A stretch of 64,000 nt of DNA from Mobilicoccus caccae (GTDB taxonomy: Bacteria > Actinomycetota > Actinomycetes > Actinomycetales > Dermatophilaceae), in the NCBI RefSeq assembly GCF_030161635.1, contig NZ_BSUO01000001.1, positions 1,345,199-1,409,198 on the forward strand, written 5' to 3'. The notes beneath the pieces were generated by a model. The model was not told the DNA's origin. It did no database searches and saw nothing but the letters and a program-made list of their open reading frames with translations. The position numbers were made by a program, and so were the translations under genes. Of this stretch, positions 52,622-64,000 are shown one piece after another; the first letter of the stretch is position 1, and every line of letters starts with the position of its first letter.

Positions 52622-53350
52622 GTGCCCCTCTATCGCGACGCCGCCATCGTGCTGCGGACCCAGAAGCTGGGGGAGGCCGACCGCATCATCACCCTGCTGA
52701 CCCGTGGTCGCGGACTCGTGCGCGCCGTGGGCAAGGGCGTGCGGCGCACCCGCAGCAAGTTCGGTGCCCGCCTCGAACCGGGCATGGTCATCGACGCGCA
52801 GCTCTACGAGGGGCGCAGCCTCGACACGGTGACGCAGGTCGACGTCCTCGCGCCCTACGGCGAACAGATCACGCACGACTACGTGGCGTGGACCTCCATG
52901 GTGGCCATGCTGGAGACCGCGGAGCGACTGACCGAGGGGCAGGATTCCGGCTCCTCGCAGTTCACGCTGCTCGCGGGCGCGCTCGCGAGTCTGGCTGCGC
53001 GCGATCACGATCCCGGTCTCGTGCTCGACGCCTACCTGTTGCGGGCCGTGGCCACCGCCGGCTGGGCGCCGAGCTTTCGCGACTGCGCCCGGTGCGGTGA
53101 GGCCGGACCCCACCGCGCGTTCAACCTCGCCTCCGGCGGCTGCGTGTGCCCGAGCTGCCGGGCCCCCGGTTCGGTCGCGCCCGCGCCCGCGACGTTCGTC
53201 CTCCTCGGGGCGCTGCTCGAGGGCGATTGGGCCCTGGCCGACGCCAGCGAACCGCAGCATCGGCGCGAGGGCAGTGGTCTGGTGACGGCGTTCCTGCAGT
53301 GGCACCTCGAGCGGGGTGTGCGTTCGCTGCGCCTGGTGGAGCGCACCTGA
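52622..53350 (+). CDS. recO: DNA repair protein RecO
   Basis: 242 residues. N-terminal OB-fold: LYRDAAIVLRTQKLGEADRIITLLTRGRGLVRAVGKGVRRTRSKFG (in part), then a helical domain with a four-cysteine zinc site CARCG ... CPSC (about residues 155-180). RecO loads RecA with RecR in the RecFOR pathway. GTG 52622 is the family start. It is 30 bp before uppS, as in most actinobacteria. Confidence 0.95.
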   Translation: MPLYRDAAIVLRTQKLGEADRIITLLTRGRGLVRAVGKGVRRTRSKFGARLEPGMVIDAQLYEGRSLDTVTQVDVLAPYGEQITHDYVAWTSMVAMLETAERLTEGQDSGSSQFTLLAGALASLAARDHDPGLVLDAYLLRAVATAGWAPSFRDCARCGEAGPHRAFNLASGGCVCPSCRAPGSVAPAPATFVLLGALLEGDWALADASEPQHRREGSGLVTAFLQWHLERGVRSLRLVERT

Positions 53351-53380
53351 CCGGGCGCGCGTGGGCGTTAGGCTCGGCGG

Positions 53381-54169
53381 GTGTCGAGCACGTATGAGGA
53401 CCCGTTCCCCCACCCCACCGGCGCCACGCCGCCGCAGATCCCGGCGGCGGTGATCCCCCGGCACGTGGCGATCGTCATGGACGGCAACGGGCGGTGGGCC
53501 AACCAGCGCGGGCTGGCGCGCACCAAGGGTCATGAGGCCGGGGAGGGCGCGCTCCTCGACGTCGTCGCCGGAGCGATCGAGGCGGGGGTGAAGAACCTCT
53601 CGGCGTACGCGTTCTCGACGGAGAACTGGAAGCGGTCGCCGGCCGAGGTGAAGTTCCTCATGGGCTTCAACCGCGACGTCATCCGGCGCCGCCGGGATCA
53701 ACTGAACGCCTGGGGCGTGCGGATGCGGTGGGTCGGCCGGCGCCCGCGGTTGTGGCGCTCGGTCATCGACGAACTCGAGATCGCCCAGGACATGACCCGG
53801 GACAACGACCGTCTCACGCTGTACTTCTGCGTCAACTACGGCGGTCGGGCCGAGATCGGCGACGCGGCGCGGGCCATCGCCGAGGACGTCGCGGCCGGGC
53901 GGCTCAAGCCGGGGTCGGTCGACGAGTCGACGGTCGCCCGGTACATGCCCGAACCCGGCATGCCCGACGTGGACCTGTTCGTGCGCAGTTCGGGCGAGCA
54001 ACGCACCAGCAACTTCCTGCTGTGGCAGAGCGCCTATGCCGAGATGGTCTTCCTCGACACCCTCTGGCCCGACTTCGACCGCCGACACCTGTGGCAGGCG
54101 ATCGAGACCTACGCGCGGCGCGACCGTCGCTACGGGGGCGCCGTCGACGCCGCCACGTCCGCCGAGTAG
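53381..54169 (+). CDS. uppS: isoprenyl transferase (decaprenyl/undecaprenyl diphosphate synthase type)
   Basis: 262 residues. Cis-prenyltransferase motifs: [26 protein letters not shown] (Asp and pyrophosphate loop), [16 protein letters not shown], and the C-terminal [35 protein letters not shown]. Makes the C50/C55 lipid carrier for cell-wall synthesis. GTG 53381 start. Its RTSN replaces the RISN of most homologues, a mild change. It probably shares a transcript with recO. Confidence 0.95.
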   Translation: MSSTYEDPFPHPTGATPPQIPAAVIPRHVAIVMDGNGRWANQRGLARTKGHEAGEGALLDVVAGAIEAGVKNLSAYAFSTENWKRSPAEVKFLMGFNRDVIRRRRDQLNAWGVRMRWVGRRPRLWRSVIDELEIAQDMTRDNDRLTLYFCVNYGGRAEIGDAARAIAEDVAAGRLKPGSVDESTVARYMPEPGMPDVDLFVRSSGEQRTSNFLLWQSAYAEMVFLDTLWPDFDRRHLWQAIETYARRDRRYGGAVDAATSAE

Positions 54170-54238
54170 GGCCAGCCCTACCTGCTGTCGGTCTCCGTTG
54201 CCCTGATCGAACCAGGACGTGATCCCCGTGAGGCCGGG

Positions 54239-54355
54239 ATGCTGCGCCCGCTGCGTCGCTGGGCCCGCGGCGCCGACCAGAACGCCCAGTCCTGGCTCGA
54301 CCATCTCGTCACCGGGTACTGGAAGCGGAACGTCAGCGGGTTCGACGAGGACTGA
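54239..54355 (+). CDS. small ORF after uppS, unknown
   Basis: 38 residues starting MLRPLRRWARGADQNAQSW and ending with an acidic GFDED. It lies in the same reading frame as uppS, 69 bp past its stop, and the frame is open from that stop. No convincing ribosome site. It could be a small protein or a former C-terminal extension of uppS. Confidence 0.3.
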   Translation: MLRPLRRWARGADQNAQSWLDHLVTGYWKRNVSGFDED

Positions 54356-54360
54356 GCGCG

Positions 54361-54413
54361 CACAGAACTGCGGTGGGGCCGCGTCGACGACGCGGCCCCA
54401 CCGCAGATCTGTG
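54361..54413. terminator. strong bidirectional hairpin terminator
   Basis: Perfect 18-bp arms CTGCGGTGGGGCCGCGTC and its complement around GAC (54368-54406), extended by CACAGA/TCTGTG. It lies between the small ORF after uppS and the convergent chemotaxis gene. Confidence 0.85.
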
Positions 54414-54415
54414 AC

Positions 54416-55870
54416 TCAGTAGTGGAAGTCCGCGACCAACGCCCGCAGGTCCTCGGCGCGCTGGGACACGCCGTGGGCGGAGGAGTTCGCGTCCTCGCTG
54501 GAGCGCTGCGTCGTGGTGTACCCCTCGACGGACAGGGCGATGGTGCGGGCGATCCGATCCGCGCGGGAGGCGACGTCCTCGACGTTGCGACCCATCTCGT
54601 TGGTCGTGGCTGTCTGCTCCTCGACGGCCGAGGCGATCGTGCTCTGGGTGTCGTTGATCTGGGCGATGATCGAGGAGATCTCGCTGATGGCGGCCACGGC
54701 GGCCTCGGTGTCGGCCTGGATGGCGTCGACGCGGTGGGCGATGTCCTCGGTGGCCTTGGAGGTCTCCTGAGCGAGGTCTTTCACTTCGTTGGCGACGACG
54801 GCGAAGCCCTTGCCGGCCTCGCCCGCACGAGCGGCCTCGATGGTCGCGTTGAGGGCCAGGAGGTTGGTCTGCTCGGCGATGCTCGTGATCGTCTTGACGA
54901 CGTTGCCGATCTCGAGGCTGGACTCACCGAGCTTGGCCACGGTGGAGTTGGTGCGGTCGGCGACCTGCACGGCCGAGGCGGCGACCCCGGCGGCGTCGTT
55001 GGCGCTCTTGGCGATCTCGCGAATGCTGGCGGTCATCTCCTCGGTACCGGCCGAGACGGTCTGGACGTTGCGCGACATCTCGTCGGCGTCGTCGTGGATG
55101 TTCTTGGCGCGCGTGACGCCCTCCTGCGCCTCGGTCCGCATCCGGTCGGAGATGTCCCGCACGGCGCCGGCGGAGCTCTCGACGTGGTTCGTCGCCTCGC
55201 CGACCGAGCCGAGGACCCGGCGCATCGCAGCCCGGCTCGCCTCGGCGGCCTGGGTGATCTCGCCGATCTCGTCGTTCGTCGTCTGCTTGGCCTCGACCGT
55301 GAGGTCGCCACGGCCCATGGCCAGCAGCGACTCCCGCACCTCGCGCACCGAACGCAGGATGCTCCGGGCGGTGAGTAGGGCCAGCGCGGCGATGGCGAGG
55401 GAGGCCAGCGTGGCGATGCCGAGGATGATCCAGATGGTGCGGTCGGCGTCGCCCTGGACGTCGGTGGCGCTCGTGGCGAGCCGCTCCTGGACGGAGGTGC
55501 GCAGCTTGTCACCCGCGCCGATGACGGCGAGGTAGTGGTCGTACATCTCGTCGCCCTGCTGCACCGCGGCCTGGGGCGGCTGCAGGCGCGTGTCCCAGCC
55601 GTAGGCGAGCTGCCAGGCGGACATGTCGGCGACGTTGTACTGGAACGTGGCGACGGCGTCGGAGGCCTTCTGCAGCTCGTTGGACTAGACGAAGCGGTCC
55701 TTGGCGGTGGACATCGCGAAGCCGGACCACAGCCCGATGAGGAGTGCCCCGATGAGGCCGACGGCTCCGACCGCCAAGATCTTTCCGCGGATTCCGAGAC
55801 CGCGGCGGGAGGGCGTGGAGTCGACGAGGTCGTCGTTCCGGCTACCGCTCTGAGTGATGAGCTGGTCCAT
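54416..55870 (-). pseudogene. methyl-accepting chemotaxis protein with an in-frame amber codon
   Basis: 484 codons from ATG 55870 (AAAGG upstream). One membrane helix at about residues 30-52, a short 4-helix sensor, a second helix (about residues 185-210), a HAMP domain and the long coiled-coil signalling domain with [36 protein letters not shown] (in part), the receptor hairpin tip. Codon 62 is TAG (55685-55687) with the reading frame unchanged on both sides; the context suggests CAG (Gln) originally. Either a natural nonsense mutation or a base error. Restart at Met 55624 would lack the first helix. Confidence 0.85.
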
Positions 55871-56019
55871 GTCAACCTTTCGGGTGTCGCCGGGAGAATG
55901 CCCGGCACGACGGTGCACCTCCTCATCGGCGAATCCCCCGGACCGGGGAGCTTTCCGGGGTGGCGAATCGTCCGATGAATGCCCGGAAGAGTCCGGGAAT
56001 GGCGTCCGCCATTCGGACT

Positions 56020-56039
56020 CGATGCATGATCATGCATCG
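56020..56039 (+). promoter_or_regulatory. candidate ARG box (ArgR operator) upstream of argG
   Basis: Perfect 20-bp palindrome CGATGCATGATCATGCATCG, with the core TGCAT-N4-ATGCA, the spacing of arginine-repressor half-sites. It ends 19 bp before the argG start; another TGCAT half-site follows at 56043. Confidence 0.6.
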
Positions 56040-56049
56040 GCGTGCATAG

Positions 56050-57503
<1,454 letters not shown>

Positions 57504-57601
57504 CGCCGGCCTTCGGCCGGAGAACTGCGTGGTCGCGGCTCGCCGCGGCGACCTGATGTTCCGCACAACCCAAGCTCGCTTCGCTCGCGGGTTGCGCGGC
57601 G

Positions 57602-57641
57602 AAATCCCGGATATGTGACTTCGTCGACAGATCCGGGATTT
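57602..57641 (+). terminator. hairpin after argG
   Basis: Arms AAATCCCGGAT and ATCCGGGATTT around an 18-base loop, about 100 bp after argG and 47 bp before the end of the convergent small gene. It ends in a short T run (TTTC). Confidence 0.6.
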
Positions 57642-57687
57642 CGGGTCGTGTGGCAGGTCAGGGGACCCGAGGTGGTCGGGCCTCGGC

Positions 57688-57957
57688 TCAGCTGGGGGCT
57701 AGTCGGACTACCGCCGCGGCGGTCACGAGGACCAGCACGGCCAGTCGCAGGAGGCGTTCGGTGGCGGGGATGTCCGGCCACATGAGGGCGAGCATGCCCG
57801 CCAGCACCAGGATCGCCGCGCCCAGCAGGACCATCCCCACCGGCCCACCCACGACGAGACCGACGACGATCGCGGCGACCAACACCGCAGCAGTCACCTT
57901 GGCGGGCACCCTGAACAGGTGATTGATGAGGGTCTCGCGAGTCGTGGGATCGGTCAC
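57688..57957 (-). CDS. small membrane protein, unknown function
   Basis: 89 residues. Basic/hydrophilic start TDPTTRETLINHLFRVPAKV, then three hydrophobic segments (about 20-38, 42-58 and 68-85). This looks like the small DUF6703-type membrane proteins found near dusB in actinobacteria, but the assignment rests on size and pattern only. ATG 57957. It is divergent from dusB (137 bp between starts). Confidence 0.65.
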   Translation of the reverse strand: MTDPTTRETLINHLFRVPAKVTAAVLVAAIVVGLVVGGPVGMVLLGAAILVLAGMLALMWPDIPATERLLRLAVLVLVTAAAVVRLAPS

Positions 57958-58094
57958 CGGGCCAGCCTAATGGGGGCGGCCGCCGGGCCGGCGGCCGCAG
58001 TGGCGAACCCTGCTCCTCGAGCGAGCCCGGTGCCCCGCCGAGGGCGTCGGCGACGGTGCAGCGGCATGAAGCGCCCGTGGGAGAATGGTCGATC

Positions 58095-59305
58095 ATGACC
58101 ACGATCACCGCACCTGTCGTCGCGACGCGGGCCGTGCTGCCGCCGTTGCAGCTGGGGTCCGTGACGGTACCCACACCTGTCGTCCTCGCGCCGATGGCCG
58201 GGATCACCAACCGCGCCTTCCGGCGGCTCTGTCGTGAGTTCGGTGAGGCTGCGGGCGTCGGTGATGCGGGGCGCTGCCTGTACGTCAGCGAGATGATCAC
58301 CTCCCGGGCGCTGGTGGAGCGGACGCCGGAGTCGATGCGGCTCATCCGGCACGACGAGGACGAGAATCCCCGCAGCGTGCAGTTGTACGGCGTGGACCCC
58401 GCGACGGTGCGGGCGGCGGTGCGGCTGCTCGTGACCGAGGACCGCGCCGACCACATCGACCTCAACTTCGGGTGCCCGGTGCCCAAGGTGACGCGCAAGG
58501 GCGGCGGTTCCGCCCTGCCGTGGAAGACGGACCTGTTCCGGGGGATCGTCGCCGGTGCGGTCGCCGAGGCCGCGCCCTACGACGTCCCGGTCACCGTCAA
58601 GATGCGCAAGGGCATCGACGACGACCACCTGACCTACCTCGACGCGGGTCGCATCGCCCGGGACTGCGGCGTGGCCGCGGTCGCCCTCCACGGGCGGACG
58701 GCGTCGCAGTCCTACTCCGGGCAGGCCGACTGGGACGCGATCGCGCGACTGCGCGAGACACTCCCGGACGTGCCGGTCCTGGGCAACGGAGACATCTGGT
58801 CCGCCGAGGACGCGCTCGACATGATCCGCCGCACGGGATGCGACGGTGTCGTCGTCGGACGCGGATGCCTCGGGCGGCCGTGGCTGTTCGCCGACCTGGT
58901 GTCGGCCTTCTCCGGGGGCGACGCCCGCACCTGCCCCGCCCTCGGGGAGGTCGGAGCGACGCTGCGCCGTCACGCCGGCTACCTCACGGAGTTCTACGAC
59001 GGCGACGAGAACCGCGCCTGCCGCGACATCCGCAAGCACATCGCCTGGTACCTCAAGGGATTTCCCGCCGGCCACGACATCCGGCACCGGCTGGCCCTCG
59101 TCGACGCCCTGGACGACATCGACGCCCTCGTCGCCTCGCTGCCCGCCGACGCGCCGTGGCCGGGTGCCCCCGCCGAGGGGCCGCGAGGCCGGGCCGGGTC
59201 GCCGCGACAGGTCGCGCTGCCCGAAGGGTGGTTGACCACCCGCGAACTCACGGGGAGTCGGCCCGCATCGTCGCGCAGGCCGAACTCTCGGTCTCCGGCG
59301 GCTGA
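58095..59305 (+). CDS. dusB: tRNA-dihydrouridine synthase (Dus family; one apparent sequencing frame break)
   Basis: 403 residues after adding one G to the run 59252-59255, giving TRELTGESARIVAQAELSVSGG and a stop at 59305; as given the frame runs on to 59447. FMN TIM barrel: VLAPMAGITNRAFRRLCREFG, SVQLYGVDP, DHIDLNFGCPVPKVTRKGGGSALP (in part, with the catalytic Cys in NFGCP), VALHGRTASQSYSG and VPVLGNGDIWSAEDAL. Reduces uridines in tRNA D-loops. ATG 58095. It ends 13 bp before the convergent rhodanese gene. Confidence 0.93.
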
Positions 59306-59318
59306 TCACGCCGGTGCG

Positions 59319-60184
59319 TCAGGAGTGGCTGTGCTCTCCGGTGACGACGGGCCGCTGGGGGTCGCTGATCCAGTCCGACCACGAGCCGATGTAGACGGGC
59401 GTCCCCTCGCCGAGACCCGCGACCGCGATCGCCAGCGACACGTGTGAGGCCTGGACGCCGGAGCCGCAGTACGTGGCCACCGGGCGCTCGCCGTCGACAC
59501 CGGCCTCAAGGAGCACCCGACGCAACTGCTCGACGGGCAGGAAGCAGCCGTTCTCGTCGGTGAGGGAGCGCGCAGGCAGGTTGACGGCGCCGGGGATGTG
59601 GCCGACGACCGGGTCGATGATCTCGTTCTCGCCGCGGTAGCGGTCCGCGGGGCGGCAGTCGAGCAGCAGGCCCTGCTCGGCGAACATGCGCGCCTCGTCG
59701 GCACCGAGGACCCGGCTGTTGCCGCGACGAACCGAGAAGTCACCCTCCTCCACCAGGCGGATACCTGACTCGAGCGGGTACCGCTGGGCGCGCCACTGCG
59801 CGAGGCCGCCGTCGAGGACCTGCACGTCGTACTTGCCGAAGTGACGCAGCATCCACCAGCAGCGGGCGGCGGCCAGGGAGCCGCTGTCGTCGTAACAGAC
59901 CACGGCCCGGTCGTTGTCGACGCCGCACTCGGCCATGTCGAGTTCGAAGTCGTCGACGGTCGGCATCGGGTGACGCCCCCGCCACCGTCGGGGCGGGACC
60001 CACCGGCGAGATCGCGCTTGAGGTCGACGAACACGGCGCCCGGCAGGTGTCCTTGCAGGTAGGCGTCGTAACCGTCGTCCGCGCCGAGCGACCAGCGGAC
60101 GTCGAGGAGCAGAGGGGCCTCCCCGGGCCGGCTCCTGAGCAGGTCGTGCAGCTCACTCGGAGAGATCAGGGGATGAGGGTCCAT
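59319..60184 (-). CDS. sseA: thiosulfate/3-mercaptopyruvate sulfurtransferase (rhodanese; one apparent sequencing frame break)
   Basis: 288 residues after adding one base at the C run 59976-59980, which joins PDGGGG to RHPMPTVDDFE. Two rhodanese domains: the first inactive (LLLDVRWSLG; VVCYDDSGSLAAARCWW), the second with the active-site loop ATYCGSGVQASH (catalytic Cys). The sequence has the general features of the SseA family; whether it prefers thiosulfate or mercaptopyruvate cannot be told. ATG 60184; divergent from dgt, 92 bp apart. Confidence 0.9.
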
Positions 60185-60276
60185 GAGTCCGACCTTACGA
60201 AGTCCGCGGGGCGTGTGCGCACACGAATCGGAGTGCCGACGATGCGTGAGTTGAGGCAGGACTCTACAGTGCCCAC

Positions 60277-61525
60277 GTGACCGGATACGAACGCTGGGAT
60301 CGGGCCAGGTGGGTGGCCGAGGACCCCGCCCGAAAGAACGCGCACCGGTCCGACTTCGCCCGCGACCGTGCGCGATTGCTGCATTCGTCCGCGTTGCGGC
60401 GGCTCAGCGCGAAGACCCAGGTCATGGCCCCGAGCAGCGACGATTTCGTGCGCAACCGGTTGACCCATTCCCTCGAGGTCGCCCAGATCGGACGGGAGCT
60501 GGGGGCGGCCCTCGGCTGCGACGCCGACCTGGTCGACACGGCCTGCCTTGCCCACGATCTGGGACACCCCCGTTCGGGCACAACGGCGAGGCGGTGCTCG
60601 CGAAGGTGTGCGCCGGGATCGGTGGCTTCGAGGGAAACGCCCAGACCCTGCGTCTGCTGACCAGGTTGGAGGCCAAACGCTTTCGCCCCGAGGGCCGTTC
60701 GGCCGGGTTGAACCTGACGAGGGCCAGCCTGGACGCGGCCACGAAGTACCCCTGGATCGCCGGCACCGGACCGGCAGGGACGTCCAAGTTCGGTGCGTAC
60801 GAGGACGACCGGGAGGTGTTCGCCTGGATCCGCGAGGGCGTCGACGGCGACCGGCGATGCCTCGAGGCCCAGGTCATGGACTGGGCCGACGACGTCGGTT
60901 ACTCGGTGCACGACGTCGAGGACGCGGTGGCCGCGGGGCGGCTCGACCTCCGGGTGCTGTCCGACCCGCGCAGCCTCGAGCCGGTGCTCGCCGTGGCGAC
61001 CCGGTTGTACGCCCGCGATCTGGAGGAGTCCGACCTCGCCGAGGCGGGCGCGAGGCTCATGGCGACCGGGCTGATGGTCGAGCGCAGCGACGGCAGCCGC
61101 ACAGCCCTGGCCGCGCTCAAGGACATGACGAGCATGCTCATCGGCCGCTTCGTGCGAGCCGCCGAAGAGGCGACACGTGAGCGCTTCGGCGACGGGCGAC
61201 TCACGCGGTACGCCGCCGACCTCGTCGTCCCCACTCCGACCCGGGCCGAGTGCGCCCTCCTCAAGGCCCTGGCCGCCCATTTCGTCATGTTCACCCCCGA
61301 ACGCCTCGCGAACATGGAGATCGAGCAGCGCATCCTCGCCGACCTGGTCGAGGTGGTCCGCTCCGACCCCGACTCCCATCTCGACCCGCTGCACCTGGCC
61401 GATCACCGCAGCGCGCAGGACGACGCGGGCCGGTTGCGCGCGATCGTCGACCAGGTCGCGAGCCTCACCGACGTGCGCGCCCACCTGCTGCACCGGCAGT
61501 GGTGTGCGCCGCCGGGGAGTCCTGA
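60277..61525 (+). CDS. dgt: deoxyguanosinetriphosphate triphosphohydrolase-like protein (two apparent sequencing frame breaks)
   Basis: 416 residues after adding one C to the run 60567-60571 (restores [11 protein letters not shown]) and one G to 61514-61517 (gives stop TGA at 61523-61525). HD-domain metal ligands: [15 protein letters not shown] (His), [17 protein letters not shown] (HD motif), and [10 protein letters not shown]. It hydrolyses dNTPs to nucleosides and triphosphate. As given, the second break lets the frame run into dnaG, which is an artefact. GTG 60277 is the family start ([12 protein letters not shown]). Standard partner of dnaG in actinobacteria. Confidence 0.92.
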
Positions 61526-61640
61526 GGTCGCACGACGCGCCGGTCCACACCACGGGTGTGAAGGGCGGAGCATCCACCGTCGGTGCGGGGGCGACGGGAT
61601 CGTTCGGCGGTCTCCTAGACTCGCGGTAAAGGAGGTGCCT

Positions 61641-63552
61641 GTGGCGGGACGCATCAACGCCGAGGACGTCGAGACCGTCAAGGACAAGTCGTCGATCGAA
61701 GCAGTCGTGCGCGAGCACGTCACGCTGACCCGGGCCGGCGCCGGGCGCCTCAAAGGTCTGTGTCCCTTCCACGACGAGAAGACCCCGTCGTTCACCGTGC
61801 GCCCCGCCGTGGGCCGGTGGCACTGCTTCGGCTGCAACGAGGGCGGCGACGTCATCTCCTTCGTGGAGCGGGTCGATCACCTCTCCTTCACCGAGGCCGT
61901 GGAGCGCCTGGCCGCCGCGGCCGGGGTCACGTTGCGGTACGAGGAGGGCGGGGGCCGCGCGAACCTGGCGCCGGTCGGCGAGGGCGTCTCGTCGAGGCCC
62001 ACCGCGTCGCCGAGGAGTTCTACCACGACGCGTTGTTGCACTCACGCGATGCGCGGGTGGGGCGGGACTTCCTGCGAGAGCGGGGATTCGACGGCACCGC
62101 CGCGACGAGATTCGGGGTCGGGTACGCCCCGCGTGGTGGTGAGGAACTCGTGCGGCACCTGCGCTCCAAGGGGTTCACCGACGAGGAGATCACCCTCGGT
62201 GGCCTCGGGGGCAGGGCAGTCGCGGACTCTACGACCGGTTCCGCGGTCGGTTGATCTGGCCGATCCGCGACATCACGGGCGACACCGTCGGATTCGGCGC
62301 ACGACGCGTGCACGACGACGACCGCATCGCCGCCAAGTACCTCAACACCGCCGAGACCCCGATCTACAAGAAGACGCGGCTGCTCTACGGCCTCGACCTG
62401 GCCAAGAAGGCGATCTCCACCGGCCGTCGGGCCGTGGTGGTCGAGGGGTACACCGACGTCATGGCGTGCCATCTGGCGGGCGTCGAGGCGGCGGTCGCCA
62501 CGTGCGGGACGGCGTTCGGCTCCGACCACGTGTCGACGTTGCGGCGCATCCTGCGAGACGACTCCGCGGGTGGGGCCCGTACCGTGTTCACCTTCGACGG
62601 CGACAGCGCCGGTCAGAAGGCGGCGATGAAGGCCTTCGAGCTCGACCAGCGGTGGGCCTCCCAGTCCTACGTCGCCGTGGCCGCCGAGGGCATGGACCCC
62701 TGCGAGCTGCGGCAGCGCAACGGCGACGACGCCGTGCGGCAACTGGTGGACGACGCCGTTCCGATGTTCGAGTTCGCGATGCGCACCACGCTCGACCGGT
62801 TCGACCTCGACACCGCCGAGGGGCGGGTCGCGGGCATGAAGAACGTGGCCCGGATCATCGCCGAGATCCGCGATCCCGCGCTGCGGCCGGAGTACACCCG
62901 CACGGTCGCCGGCTGGATCGGTGTCGACGTCGAACAGATGCGCGACGTCGTCGCCCACGCACCCAAGGGGCTGCCCGAGATGGGCGGGCCGCCGTCTCGA
63001 CGCCGGGCCGCAGAACCGGGCGCGGAGTCCATGGCGGAGAACGTCGACTCGACCATGCTCCCGGCTCCGGACCTGCGTGATCCGGTCGTCCTGCTCGGGC
63101 ACCTCTTCCTGCAGGTGCTCATCCAGTTCCCGCGCTCGATCGCCCCCGAGGACCTGTACCGGGTCGAGGAGGAGGCGTTCCGTTCCCCGGCGCACCGTGC
63201 GGTGTACGTCGGTACGCTCACCGCGCTGGTCGGGGGCTCGGCCGAGCGGCCGCAGGACTGGATCGACGCGATCATCGATGCGTGCCCGATGCCGGTGGAT
63301 CAGTTGGTGGGGCGGCTGGCGATGGAGCCGATCAAGGCGCGTGTCGACCCGCAGAGCGGCGAGCCGGACAAGCGGTACGTCGACGATCTGCTCACCCGCA
63401 TGTGGGAGGCGCCGCTGCAGGCGAGGATCGCCGACGTCGCGAGTTCGTTGCGCCGGGCCGAGCAGCAGGATCCGGGCCGGGTCACCGAGATCGCCGTCGA
63501 ACTCAACGCACTGCAGCGAGAACTGGCCGATCTGAGGAGACGGGGCGACTGA
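61641..63552 (+). CDS. dnaG: DNA primase (two apparent sequencing frame breaks)
   Basis: 637 residues after adding one G at 61982-61984 and one at 62214-62216. Zinc-binding domain CPFHDEKTPSF ... WHCFGCNEGG (CHC2 type); Toprim domain with VVVEGYTDVMACHLAGV (catalytic Glu) and FTFDGDSAGQKAA (Asp-x-Asp); a C-terminal DnaB-binding helical domain. Makes RNA primers for replication. GTG 61641 has AAAGGAGG 5 bp upstream, a very strong site. The next gene starts at the last base of its stop. Confidence 0.95.
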
Positions 63553-64000
63553 TGGCGTGGTGGAGGAAGAACAAGCAGGGCCCGGCCGGTGAGGCCGAGG
63601 TCGTCACGCGCGCGCTGGAGTCGGGCGGTGATCGGGTGCTGGCCGCCGCGTCGGACTCGATCACCGGGCGGGTGGTCGTCGCTGCGCTGCACGACCTGCT
63701 CACCGTCACGCGTGACGCGGAGATCATCTCCCGACGGCGGTGGCTCGAGGTCGACGCCGGCAGTTGGGAGGACTCGACGGGGACCATCTCGGTGACGTGG
63801 GTCGACGGGTCTCGTGGGACGCAGTGGACGTTCGGCGCGGACCAGTACCGGTTCGCCGAGGCGTTCCGCGACCGTGTCGAGGCGAGCCGCGTCGTCGACG
63901 CCCCGGTCATGGACGGAGACCGCAGCCTGGGCCGCGCGGCGGTGCGCAAGGACCTGCGCACGGGTGAGCTCGTGCCCCAGCTCATGGTGGATCGGCGGGT
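63552..64000 (+). CDS. hypothetical protein, 5' part (runs off the window)
   Basis: ATG 63552 uses the last base of the dnaG stop (TGATG), so it is coupled to dnaG. The 149 visible residues begin MAWWRKNKQGPAGEAEVV and have a beta-rich centre (ISRRRWLEVDAGSW, TISVTWVDGSRGTQWTF). No family recognised. The frame is open to the window end. Confidence 0.7.
   Translation, partial: MAWWRKNKQGPAGEAEVVTRALESGGDRVLAAASDSITGRVVVAALHDLLTVTRDAEIISRRRWLEVDAGSWEDSTGTISVTWVDGSRGTQWTFGADQYRFAEAFRDRVEASRVVDAPVMDGDRSLGRAAVRKDLRTGELVPQLMVDRR

Noticed and set aside
61526..61640. Fusion of dgt and dnaG in one reading frame
   Set aside because: The open frame across the gap is created by a missing G at 61514-61517; dnaG has its own strong ribosome site at 61628-61635.

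Overview
The window is high-GC DNA from an actinobacterium. The evidence is dense G/C-rich codons, frequent GTG starts, a DUF222/HNH (13E12-type) gene, a Lys/Ala-rich N-terminus on the principal sigma factor, PAC2 and DUF3097 proteins, and the block hemW-hrcA-dnaJ-rsmE-phoH-ybeY-corC-era-leuA-recO-uppS-dusB-dgt-dnaG. A Micrococcales lineage of the Dermatophilaceae/Intrasporangiaceae type is my best guess. Most of the window is chromosomal core; the one clear mobile insertion is an IS256-family element at about 15-16.4 kb.

Layout: 0-4.2 kb is the end of a Mrp/Mnh Na+/H+ antiporter operon (A/B, C, D, E, F, G). 4.3-5.6 kb is an O-acetylhomoserine sulfhydrylase gene. 5.8-10.1 kb is a branched-chain 2-oxoacid dehydrogenase operon (E1alpha, E1beta, E2) with a divergent Lrp/AsnC regulator. 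10.2-13.5 kb holds an ABM-domain monooxygenase, a PheC-like lipoprotein and a secreted phosphodiester glycosidase. 13.8-17.0 kb is a DUF222/HNH gene behind an SOS-like box, split by IS256. 17.1-29.3 kb runs GNAT, HrpA helicase, PAC2, EcsC, DUF4192, universal stress protein, sigA, a membrane protein and an orphan MazF-like toxin. 29.4-34.5 kb has lepA, trmB, hemW and an acyltransferase.

34.7-39.1 kb is an NAD synthesis operon nrtR-nadA-nadB-nadC on the minus strand, with a half-site array in front of nadA. 39.1-47.0 kb has DUF3097, then hrcA (with a CIRCE operator), dnaJ, rsmE, phoH, ybeY, corC and era. 47.2-54.4 kb has a hypothetical gene, a leu leader peptide and leuA, an AlkB-type dioxygenase, a DUF2993 protein, a D-amino-acid oxidase, recO and uppS. 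54.4-64 kb has a chemotaxis receptor broken by an amber codon, an Escherichia-type argG behind a candidate ARG box, dusB, a rhodanese, dgt, dnaG and the start of one more gene.

The reader must know one thing before using the coordinates. At least 17 single-base frame breaks hit core genes, nearly all in short G or C runs, and each is repaired by adding one base. After repair every such gene has a length divisible by three and a normal family length. I read these as homopolymer under-calls in the assembly, not as decayed genes, and I annotate the repaired extents as CDS with the break position stated. The IS256 insertion and the amber codon in the chemotaxis receptor are different in kind.

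The most interesting non-coding signals are: a 36-bp perfect palindrome family present twice between genes and twice inside the linker of the E2 gene; a probably leaderless leu leader peptide with a hairpin; operator candidates for HrcA, NrtR, ArgR and LexA; and a 62-bp palindrome between convergent genes. No tRNA, rRNA or CRISPR array was seen.
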